In this document: positions 1 through 6,197 of the stretch, in pieces
Numbering within the stretch: position 1 is the stretch's first letter
Layout: each line of letters starts with the position of its first letter
Source: an uncultured Bacilli bacterium
Lineage (GTDB): Bacteria > Bacillota_I > Bacilli_A > RFN20 > DUOF01
Assembly (NCBI GenBank): GCA_934101685.1
Contig: CAKORZ010000047.1
Coordinates: forward strand, 1-11,139
Reading direction: 5' to 3'
Length of the DNA: 11,139 nucleotides
Translations under genes and position numbers: made by a program
The notes under the pieces: generated by a model
The model's input: the letters and a program-made list of their open reading frames with translations, nothing else
Database searches by the model: none
Told to the model about the DNA's origin: nothing

Positions 1-1294
1 CATTATCTAATTCGCCAACTTTAACAAAAGTAAATTCATTTAATAAATCATCACTATTAATTAGCTTAAAAGTTTCATTAACAAATTCTTTTTTAATATC
101 TAAATAATATTCAATATATGTATTATTACTAAGAATTTTATTAAATCTTTTATTAGATAAAACTCTAGTAAACTCACTAGAAAAAATCTCACTAATATAA
201 TAATTAAACTCATTTATTTTCTTATTAATTAATAAAGTATTAACGTAACTTTCATCACAATAATATAACTCATTATTCATACAAAACTCATGATAATTTA
301 ACCCTAATACTATTTCGTTATCTTTCATATTTTTCTCTATATATTCTATACTTGATAACACAAAAGCATTATCAATATAATAATTATCTACACTTAAATC
401 TTTATCATATAATCTCTCACTATAATAATTAATATTATAGTTACTAACATATAAAGATAACTTTTTAACTACTTCATAAAAGATATCTTCATTAATTTCT
501 TTTAAAACATTCTTTCTATATATAACATTCCCCTCTTCAATCTCTAAACCCTCTAAATAATCATTCTCTATATTTTTAGAATACTCCCTAACCTTATAAA
601 AACTAGTAAAAATAAAGATAATTGAAAAAATAAATATTATCTTCTTAAATAATATTTTCTTTAAATAAAATAAATAATAACTAATCTTATATTTTTCCTT
701 ATTATCAACATACAAACTATTAAAATCTTTAATCTTTCTTTTACTATACTTTTCCATATTTAATTCGCTATATTCTTTAAAGTAACTAATATTATGACTA
801 ACTAAAATTATAAGTTTTTCTTTACTCATTTCTTCTATTAGTAAACAAGCTTTTTCTAAATTGTTAATAGATAAAGCACTAAAAGGTTCATCTAAAATGA
901 TACTTTTTTCTTTACTATTTAAAGCAATAGTTAATATAACTAATTGTCTTTCACCAAGTGATAGTTTTTTAACTTTCTTTTTATAAAACTCTTTTATATT
1001 AAAATAATCACTAATTTTAATATCATAGATTTTTTCAAACAAATAAATATTATCTTTAACACTTAAACTACTAGCTAAAATATTTTTATCTTTAAAATAT
1101 AAAATATTATTATCACTATAAATCTTACCCGCATACTTATGGTCTACATTACCTATTATATTTAATAAAGTTGTCTTTCCCTTACCACTTTTACCTGTAA
1201 CTAAATATAATCCAGCATCATTAAACTCATAATTTAAATTTTTAATAACATATCTCTTTTTATATTTTTTACTAATATCTCTTATCTTTATCAT
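1..1294 (-). CDS. MacB-like ABC transporter ATPase-permease fusion, subunit A (3' truncated by window edge)
   Basis: The reading frame starts at ATG 1294 and stays open for 431 codons to the left edge, so the C-terminus is missing. Visible in order: an ABC ATPase domain (about residues 1-195), one predicted membrane helix (about 214-231) and the start of an extracytoplasmic domain (232 onward) with a cysteine pair at 338 and 346. Motifs: Walker A GKSGKGKTT (34-42), signature LSLGE (111-115), Walker B IILDE (132-136, catalytic E136) and H-loop H167. Two conserved positions are changed: the Q-loop Gln is Lys (K68) and the D-loop reads SALS instead of SALD (S142). By comparison with the neighbouring subunit B, the missing part should hold the rest of the ectodomain and three FtsX-type helices. 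The ATG overlaps the TGA of subunit B (ATGA), and a strong GGAGG site lies 8 nt upstream inside B, so translation is probably coupled. Substrate unknown; MacB/Lol/Bce-type transporters use ATP to move or release substrates at the membrane without classical transport through a channel. Confidence 0.85.
   Translation of the reverse strand, partial: MIKIRDISKKYKKRYVIKNLNYEFNDAGLYLVTGKSGKGKTTLLNIIGNVDHKYAGKIYSDNNILYFKDKNILASSLSVKDNIYLFEKIYDIKISDYFNIKEFYKKKVKKLSLGERQLVILTIALNSKEKSIILDEPFSALSINNLEKACLLIEEMSKEKLIILVSHNISYFKEYSELNMEKYSKRKIKDFNSLYVDNKEKYKISYYLFYLKKILFKKIIFIFSIIFIFTSFYKVREYSKNIENDYLEGLEIEEGNVIYRKNVLKEINEDIFYEVVKKLSLYVSNYNINYYSERLYDKDLSVDNYYIDNAFVLSSIEYIEKNMKDNEIVLGLNYHEFCMNNELYYCDESYVNTLLINKKINEFNYYISEIFSSEFTRVLSNKRFNKILSNNTYIEYYLDIKKEFVNETFKLINSDDLLNEFTFVKVGELDN
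1152..1177. repeat. 26-bp direct repeat, copy 1 (Walker A of ABC subunit A)
   Basis: These 26 bases recur without mismatch at 2879-2904. On the minus strand both encode KTTLLNIIG, the end of the Walker A motif and the helix after it. The copies are 1727 bp apart, in the same direction, at the same codon positions of the tandem genes. Identity at synonymous sites goes beyond protein conservation, though strong AT codon bias makes this easier. Confidence 0.8.
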
Positions 1295-3021
1295 ATTCTC
1301 TTCCTCCATCTTACTAAAAAATCAAAAACTAATTTACTAAGAGAATAAATAAACAGATAAATAATTAATAAATTATTAATGCTAAAATACATACTATTAA
1401 AAATAATTTTTAGTATAATTACACTAATTATCTCTACTAAAAAAAGAGAATAAATAATTAATTTATTATAATCATAAAACATAATATTTTTTATCTTTCT
1501 TTTTCTAATACCCATACACTTAAAAAACAATAAATCATTTTCTTTTATCTTAATTCTTTTATTTGTTAATTTAATTAGATAATAAGAAGATGAAATAACA
1601 ATTATTACTTTTATTATTCTAAGTGAATAAACTATCTTATTAATAGTGCTCTTTAAACTATTATAATAATCATAAGAAGATGATAAATACTCTATATTAT
1701 TACTAGTAAAAATATCTAAATTAATTTCATCAAAATACAATACATACTTATAACTATCTATATCTAACTTATTAAAATACTCATACAAATTAATTTTATT
1801 ATTTATAAGTTTTTCTTTCTTTAAATAACTATCTAATAGATCATAATCCAAATAATAACTATTACTCTTATTAAATAAATCTTTATTAACAATACCCACT
1901 ACCTCTAACTCTAAAGTATTAGAGTAAATATCCACCTTATCACTATTTATTACTTTATTTGTTTTAAGAGTAATCTTATCATTTAGTTTATAATCATCAT
2001 TAGCTATTATCTCATTTATTTTTAAAGGGTATCTTCCCTCTTTCAAACTAACATTATTATTTCTAATAACATTAAAATTACTAATATCATATAAATTATT
2101 CATTAATAAATCATAATTATTATAAATAATATAGTTATTCTTCTTTAAAATATCTTTTGTTTTACTTCCTATATTAAAACATCTTTTAATTATTAAATTT
2201 TCTTCACTTTTCTTTTCACATTCCTTTAAATAAAACTTATTATAATCTAAAGAATTACTAATACTCTCATCACACACATTATTAAAATATTCCCTCAAAT
2301 TTGAAGTAAACAAAAGCATAAAACCAACAAAAAAATATATTATAAAAAAGATAAAATTATTTCTCTTATTATTCTTAAAAGATACTCTTTTATATTTTCT
2401 TATTTTATATTTAGGTTTACTTCTTTTTAAAGCTTCTTTTTTATTATTTTTCTTCTTTATTAACTCCACTTTTTTATTATTTATTTCATATATCTCATCA
2501 CTATATTTCTTAATAAAGTTTAAGTCATGGCTAACTAAAAGAATTATTTTATCTTTACTAATTCTTTTTAAACAATTCATTATTAAAGAAGCATTATATT
2601 TATCTAAATGACTAGTAGGTTCATCAAAAATTATTATTTCATTATTAGAATGCACTCCTAATATACATATAATTCTTTGCTTCTCTCCAAAAGATAATTC
2701 TTTTAAATAATTATCTTTCTTATTAAAAAGATGAAAACTCTTTAAAACATTTATATCTATATTAAACATTTTAAAATAATCTTTAACTTTTAAGTTCTCT
2801 ATTAAATGTAACTCTTGAGATATAAAAATAGTTTTATGTTTATTTTTTATTTTTCCTTTACTAGGCTTTATTATTTTCCCTATTATATTTAATAAAGTTG
2901 TCTTACCACATCCATTATCTCCTATAAATGAATAAATACCTGGGCCATTAATAACTAAATTAACATTGGAAAATAATAACTTTTTCTTATATTTCTTTTT
3001 TATATTTTTTAACTGTATCAA
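1291..3021 (-). CDS. MacB-like ABC transporter ATPase-permease fusion, subunit B (576 aa)
   Basis: The full-length protein has MacB topology in compact form. An ABC ATPase (1-190) is followed by a very basic linker (189-222, 17 Lys/Arg), TM1 (about 223-240), an extracytoplasmic domain (241-464) with cysteines 250, 268 and 281, and three C-terminal helices (about 465-484, 521-541 and 551-570). The loop after TM2 (FFKCMGIRKRKIKNI) resembles the FtsX/MacB permease signature. ATPase motifs: Walker A GDNGCGKTT (34-42), Q-loop Q69, signature LSFGE (109-113, Phe where Gly is usual), Walker B IIIFDE (129-134), D-loop SHLD (137-140) and H165; all catalytic residues are present. The start is TTG at 3021: subunit A begins at the aligned residue, and AAGGGG lies 7 nt upstream, although within a hairpin. 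The stop is TGA, directly followed by an in-frame TAA. It probably pairs with subunit A. The substrate is not deducible; peptide or antibiotic efflux and lipoprotein-type substrates are possible. Confidence 0.9.
   Translation of the reverse strand: MIQLKNIKKKYKKKLLFSNVNLVINGPGIYSFIGDNGCGKTTLLNIIGKIIKPSKGKIKNKHKTIFISQELHLIENLKVKDYFKMFNIDINVLKSFHLFNKKDNYLKELSFGEKQRIICILGVHSNNEIIIFDEPTSHLDKYNASLIMNCLKRISKDKIILLVSHDLNFIKKYSDEIYEINNKKVELIKKKNNKKEALKRSKPKYKIRKYKRVSFKNNKRNNFIFFIIYFFVGFMLLFTSNLREYFNNVCDESISNSLDYNKFYLKECEKKSEENLIIKRCFNIGSKTKDILKKNNYIIYNNYDLLMNNLYDISNFNVIRNNNVSLKEGRYPLKINEIIANDDYKLNDKITLKTNKVINSDKVDIYSNTLELEVVGIVNKDLFNKSNSYYLDYDLLDSYLKKEKLINNKINLYEYFNKLDIDSYKYVLYFDEINLDIFTSNNIEYLSSSYDYYNSLKSTINKIVYSLRIIKVIIVISSSYYLIKLTNKRIKIKENDLLFFKCMGIRKRKIKNIMFYDYNKLIIYSLFLVEIISVIILKIIFNSMYFSINNLLIIYLFIYSLSKLVFDFLVRWRKRI
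2879..2904. repeat. 26-bp direct repeat, copy 2 (Walker A of ABC subunit B)
   Basis: This is the second perfect copy of the repeat at 1152-1177, at the same place in the ATPase domain of subunit B. It fits a duplication origin of the two ABC genes, with possible local gene conversion. Confidence 0.8.
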
Positions 3022-3055
3022 AAAAGGTCCCCTTAATATCTATATAAGGAACCTT
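3020..3055 (-). terminator. Terminator-like hairpin overlapping the RBS and start of ABC subunit B
   Basis: Eight bases after the DUF951 stop codon, the minus strand can fold a 10-bp stem (3055-3046 with 3033-3024, two of the pairs G-U) around a 12-nt loop. It runs into six consecutive T (3025-3020), the layout of an intrinsic terminator. The same 3' arm holds the only good Shine-Dalgarno site of subunit B (AAGGGGA, 3034-3028), and the TTG start (3021-3019) uses the last T residues of the U-tract. It could terminate the fhs-DUF951 transcript, sequester the RBS, or do both. The U-tract after the stem is only four residues, so termination may be incomplete. Confidence 0.5.
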
Positions 3056-3062
3056 CTTAAAA

Positions 3063-3251
3063 TTACTCGCTTACTTCTATTTTTTTTACACTTTTTTCAA
3101 ATTTATATTTACTTAGCATTACTGTATGTCCACATCCCATGCATTTTATCTTAACATCTGCACCTACTCTAATGATCTTCCATTTGTCACATTTAGTAGC
3201 ACATGGATGAGCTTTTTTAGTAATAGCTATATCATTTAATTTATATTCCAT
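3063..3251 (-). CDS. DUF951 family protein (62 aa)
   Basis: This small protein matches the DUF951 pattern (B. subtilis YyzM family). An N-terminal strand and KKxHPC motif (residues 12-17) are followed by WKIIRVGADVKIKCMGCGHTVML (24-46) and FEKSVKK (51-57). The length is normal for the family. Cysteines 17, 21, 37 and 40 make a CxxxC...CxxC set that could bind zinc; C21 seems additional, because family members as I remember them read HPCG followed by N and W. The biochemical role of DUF951 is not established; a compact beta-rich nucleic-acid-binding fold is a guess. ATG 3251 overlaps the last base of the fhs stop (TAATG), and a GAGGGA site lies in the fhs tail, so the protein is probably co-translated with Fhs. 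It is followed by a terminator-like hairpin. Confidence 0.9.
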   Translation of the reverse strand: MEYKLNDIAITKKAHPCATKCDKWKIIRVGADVKIKCMGCGHTVMLSKYKFEKSVKKIEVSE

Positions 3252-4924
3252 TAAAATAATCCCTCAATCTTTCCTTCACTGTCCATATCTATCTTAGTAG
3301 CAGCAGGAACTCTAGGAAGTCCTGGCATTGTCATAACGCTACCTGTAATAACTACTGCAAACTTTACGCCATTAGATATGCGAATCTCTCTAACATGAAT
3401 ATCAAAATTACTTGGTCTTCCTATTACCTTTTCATCATCACTTAAAGACATTGGAGTTTTAGCCATACATACTAATAAATTATTATCTAAATTATTTTCT
3501 CTAAGAGCTTTAATGTTTTCTAAAGCAGTCTCGCTATATATAACATTACTTGCTCCATATATTTCTTTGCATATAGTTTTAATTTTATTTTCTAAAGTAT
3601 CACTAACATCATATATTTGTTTAAACTTACTATTATCTTTTTCACAAGCCTCAATTACTTTTTTAGCTAGTTCAATAGCCCCTTCTCCACCTTTTGCAAA
3701 TCCTTCACATAATGCTACTTCATAATCATTTTCTTTACACCAATCAAGCAATAATTTAACTTCACTATCTGTATCAGTAAAGAATTTATTAATTGCTACA
3801 ACTACTGGAAGATTATATTTTTTAATATTCTCTAGATGTTTAGCTAAGTTAGGAATACCTAATTTTAAAGAATCTAAATCCTCTTTATCTAATTCTTCCT
3901 TAGATAATCCTCCATGCATCTTTAATGCTCTAATTGTAGCCACTACAACTACTGCATTAGGTTTCAAATTGCCTTCCTTGCATTTAATATCTAAAAACTT
4001 TTCTGCTCCTAAATCTGCACCAAACCCTGCCTCAGTAATACAATAATCTGCTAACTTTAAACCAAGACTAGTAGCAATTAAAGAATTACATCCATGAGCA
4101 ATATTAGCAAATGGCCCTCCATGAATTAAAACTGGAGTGTTCTCTAATGTTTGAACTAAATTAGGTTTAATTGCATCCTTCATTAACACCTTTAAAGAAC
4201 CTACTATTTTTAAATCTTTTACCTTAACTACTTTATTATCATAAGTATAAGCTACAATTGCTTCCCCAATTCTATAAGCAAAATCATCTAAATCTTTACA
4301 CAAACACAAAATAGCCATTACTTCACTAGCAACAGTAATATTAAAGCCATCTTTTCTCTCTACACCATTTTTATTACCTTGCCCTACTGTAACTTCTCTT
4401 AAAGCTCTATCATTTAAATCAACACATCTTTTCCAAACTATTCTAGTAGGATCTATATTTAATTCATTACCAAAATAAATAGAGTTATCAATGCAAGCAC
4501 TAATTAAGTTGTTAACACTAGTGATCGCATGCATATCTCCAGTAAAATGAAGGTTTATGTCTTCCATAGGTACAACCTGTGCATATCCTCCACCTGCTGC
4601 TCCTCCCTTAAGTCCAAATACTGGACCCATTGATGGTTCTCTTAAAGCTAAAACAGCTTTCTTATTTAACTTAGCAAAGGCTTCTCCAAGACCTATAGTA
4701 GTTGTTGTCTTTCCTTCCCCTGCTTTAGTGGGATTAATCGCAGTAACAAGCACTAACTTACCATCTTTTTTATCTTTCAAATCTTTTAAAATATCTAAGT
4801 TTATTTTAGCCTTGTACTTACCATACATCTCTAAATAATCATCACTAATATCTAGTTTTTTAGCTACTCCACTAATTAGTTCCATTTTACATTCTCTAGC
4901 TATTTCTATATCTGTTTTAAACAT
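3251..4924 (-). CDS. fhs: Formate--tetrahydrofolate ligase (557 aa)
   Basis: This cytoplasmic enzyme makes 10-formyl-THF from formate, ATP and THF, feeding purine and fMet-tRNA synthesis. Length and motifs match the family end to end: P-loop PTKAGEGKTT (65-74), the family signature with EPSMGPVFGLKGGAAGGGYA (96-115) and PMEDINLHFTGD (119-130), DLNDRALREVTVGQG in the first half, GGPFANIAHGCNS in the middle, and ITGSVMTMPGLPRVPAA near the C-terminus. ATG 4924 is preceded by a strong AAGGGGGAG site about 7 nt away. A terminator and a TATAAT box lie between it and the upstream gene, so it probably has its own promoter; DUF951 is coupled downstream. Its composition is richer in GC than the ABC genes (35% in bases 4021-4080). 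Confidence 0.98.
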   Translation of the reverse strand: MFKTDIEIARECKMELISGVAKKLDISDDYLEMYGKYKAKINLDILKDLKDKKDGKLVLVTAINPTKAGEGKTTTTIGLGEAFAKLNKKAVLALREPSMGPVFGLKGGAAGGGYAQVVPMEDINLHFTGDMHAITSVNNLISACIDNSIYFGNELNIDPTRIVWKRCVDLNDRALREVTVGQGNKNGVERKDGFNITVASEVMAILCLCKDLDDFAYRIGEAIVAYTYDNKVVKVKDLKIVGSLKVLMKDAIKPNLVQTLENTPVLIHGGPFANIAHGCNSLIATSLGLKLADYCITEAGFGADLGAEKFLDIKCKEGNLKPNAVVVVATIRALKMHGGLSKEELDKEDLDSLKLGIPNLAKHLENIKKYNLPVVVAINKFFTDTDSEVKLLLDWCKENDYEVALCEGFAKGGEGAIELAKKVIEACEKDNSKFKQIYDVSDTLENKIKTICKEIYGASNVIYSETALENIKALRENNLDNNLLVCMAKTPMSLSDDEKVIGRPSNFDIHVREIRISNGVKFAVVITGSVMTMPGLPRVPAATKIDMDSEGKIEGLF

Positions 4925-4943
4925 AGTATCTCTCCCCCTTAAT

Positions 4944-4949
4944 ATTATA
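4944..4949 (-). promoter_or_regulatory. Candidate -10 box for fhs
   Basis: A perfect TATAAT lies on the minus strand just after the terminator of the preceding gene and just before the fhs Shine-Dalgarno site. No good -35 hexamer is found 16-18 nt upstream. In this AT-rich DNA a chance match is likely, and the implied leader would be very short. Confidence 0.3.
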
Positions 4950-4954
4950 TTTTT

Positions 4955-4983
4955 AAAATAAAAGGCAAGTTTAACTTACCTTT
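4955..4983 (-). terminator. Intrinsic terminator after the 135-aa gene
   Basis: The minus strand folds a 9-bp stem (AAAGGTAAG, 4983-4975, with CTTGCCTTT, 4969-4961; one G-U pair) and a 5-nt loop, followed by TATTTT. The base of the stem includes the last two bases of the preceding stop codon. It separates the 135-aa gene from fhs, though read-through is possible. Confidence 0.65.
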
Positions 4984-5389
4984 AATCATTAACTTCTTTT
5001 TTAATATCTTCTACCTTTAATCTAATCATTTTAACAAGTGAGAAAACATCTAACTTTTTACCTGAAGCAAAATTAGGAACAGGAATGTATTTATCGTCAA
5101 TATATTTACATTCTTCTAATTCAAATCCAATAATTTTCTCTTCACTACCATCTGCAAATTTTACTTCTTTATAATCCATTTCTCTACATTTATTTGCATT
5201 AGTAACATTACAATAATAACTAACCCAACCTCTCTTATCTACTACCTTATCATAGTACTTAGTTAAGAAATTATTTTGTCTTTTAGAAGTAACCCCACTT
5301 TTAGGTGTGCATACCGCTAATGGTATTACATTATTATCTATATAATCATCCAAATCATCAACATTTATTACATCTACTAATATTTTCAT
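4982..5389 (-). CDS. Conserved-looking hypothetical protein (135 aa)
   Basis: I do not recognise the family. The product is predicted soluble: no signal peptide, no membrane segment, mixed alpha/beta character. Visible features are an acidic N-terminus (VDDLDDYIDNN, 10-20), a CTPKSG stretch (27-32), KRGWVSYYCN (52-61), a charged middle, IPVPNFASGKKLDVF (102-116) and a C-terminal amphipathic, possibly coiled helix (117-133). The four cysteines (27, 60, 68, 94) do not form a clear metal-binding pattern. It begins at ATG 5389 with AGGGG about 10 nt upstream, has a candidate promoter in the 73-nt gap before it and an intrinsic terminator at its end, so it looks like a monocistronic gene. The in-frame length, start signal and flanking signals support a real gene; context gives no function. 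Confidence 0.75.
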   Translation of the reverse strand: MKILVDVINVDDLDDYIDNNVIPLAVCTPKSGVTSKRQNNFLTKYYDKVVDKRGWVSYYCNVTNANKCREMDYKEVKFADGSEEKIIGFELEECKYIDDKYIPVPNFASGKKLDVFSLVKMIRLKVEDIKKEVND

Positions 5390-5413
5390 AAGTTATCAAC
5401 CCCTGATATTAAA

Positions 5414-5442
5414 ATAATAACATTTACTATTTTTTGGTGCAA
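5414..5442 (-). promoter_or_regulatory. Candidate sigma-A promoter for the 135-aa gene
   Basis: Minus-strand TTGCAC (-35, 5442-5437) and TATTAT (-10, 5419-5414, five of six consensus bases) are separated by 17 nt in the only sizeable gap between the tcdA block and the next gene. The expected start site lies near 5407, leaving a leader that still contains the AGGGG ribosome site. The -35 is weak after TTG. Confidence 0.45.
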
Positions 5443-5462
5443 CAATTTAACTAAGAATAGTC

Positions 5463-6197
5463 TTATTTTTTATCGCAAACATTTTTTACTATATAATATG
5501 CACATAGCATTCCCGCTGCTGATGGTACAAACATAATACTCGCAGGTGGACATGTTTCTTTCATCGTTTTGCCATTTACATTCACAATAGTTTGTTGTTT
5601 CTTTGGTAATTCATTTGAAAACACGACATTAATTTTTTTCATATCTTTTAATCTATTATCTTTTCTTACTAATTCTCTAAGTTTTTTACTTACTGGATCA
5701 TAATTAGTTTTATCTAAAGTAGTAATAACTAATTTAGTTAAATCCATTCTATTTCCCATACCAGTACTACTTATAAAATCAATATTATTATCTAAACATA
5801 ATTTTATTAACTCCCATTTGCAACTAATTGTATCTATTGCATCTACTACAAAATCAGGTTTTTCTTCTATAATTGTATTTATTGTTTCTTTGTTTAAAAA
5901 CATTGAATATTCTTTTACTTTAGCATTAGGATTTATATCTAATACCCTTTCTTTTAAAACACTTGTTTTTTCTTTATTTAAAGTAGATTGTAATGCTATT
6001 ATTTGCCTATTTATATTAGTAATATCAACCTTATCTTTATCTATTAAAACAAAGTTACTAACTCCTAATCTAGCAAGAGATTCTACTGCATATGATCCTA
6101 CTCCACCTACTCCTACTACACACACTTTTATTAAAGATAGTTTTTTACAAACTTCTTCTCCAAAATAAAGTTCATTTCTTTCAAACCTATTATCCAT
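5463..6197 (-). CDS. tcdA: tRNA threonylcarbamoyladenosine dehydratase (244 aa)
   Basis: This ThiF/E1-like ATP-dependent enzyme cyclises t6A37 to ct6A37 in ANN-decoding tRNAs in the cytoplasm. Visible features: N-terminal RFERNELYFG (4-13); the dinucleotide-type ATP site GVGGVGS (29-35) with acidic D53 at the end of the next strand; NINRQ (61-65), typical of E1-like adenylating enzymes; and the TcdA-type TGMGNRMDLTKL, DPVSKKLR and C-terminal PPASIMFVPSAAG segments. These separate it from ThiF and MoeB, which carry other C-terminal regions and a CxxC zinc site. The length is near that of compact Bacillota homologues. ATG 6197 lies inside the end of miaA (8-nt overlap) with GAGGGA upstream. In E. 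coli, TcdA works with the CsdA/CsdE sulfur-transfer pair; no such genes are visible here. Confidence 0.9.
   Translation of the reverse strand: MDNRFERNELYFGEEVCKKLSLIKVCVVGVGGVGSYAVESLARLGVSNFVLIDKDKVDITNINRQIIALQSTLNKEKTSVLKERVLDINPNAKVKEYSMFLNKETINTIIEEKPDFVVDAIDTISCKWELIKLCLDNNIDFISSTGMGNRMDLTKLVITTLDKTNYDPVSKKLRELVRKDNRLKDMKKINVVFSNELPKKQQTIVNVNGKTMKETCPPASIMFVPSAAGMLCAYYIVKNVCDKK

Noticed and set aside
1291..1293. Use of TGA as tryptophan (mycoplasma code 4)
   Set aside because: TGA ends subunit B in an ATGA overlap with A, and Trp codons checked in fhs, mutL and subunit B are TGG. An in-frame TAA directly follows this TGA, so this site alone is not decisive.
1..3021. Reading the ABC pair as a defence or bacteriocin-immunity system
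   Set aside because: The topology is compatible, but no precursor peptide, sensor kinase, nuclease or modification gene is visible, so function cannot be assigned.
2966..3154. Plus-strand 62-codon frame across the DUF951-ABC junction
   Set aside because: It is a low-complexity Phe/Ile/Leu-rich product of AT-rich DNA opposite two supported genes.
5451..5475. Possible terminator after tcdA
   Set aside because: Only a 5-bp A/T-rich stem (TAAGA/TCTTA) with a 4-nt loop; on the minus strand no U-tract follows, and the T-run is on the opposite strand, where no gene ends.
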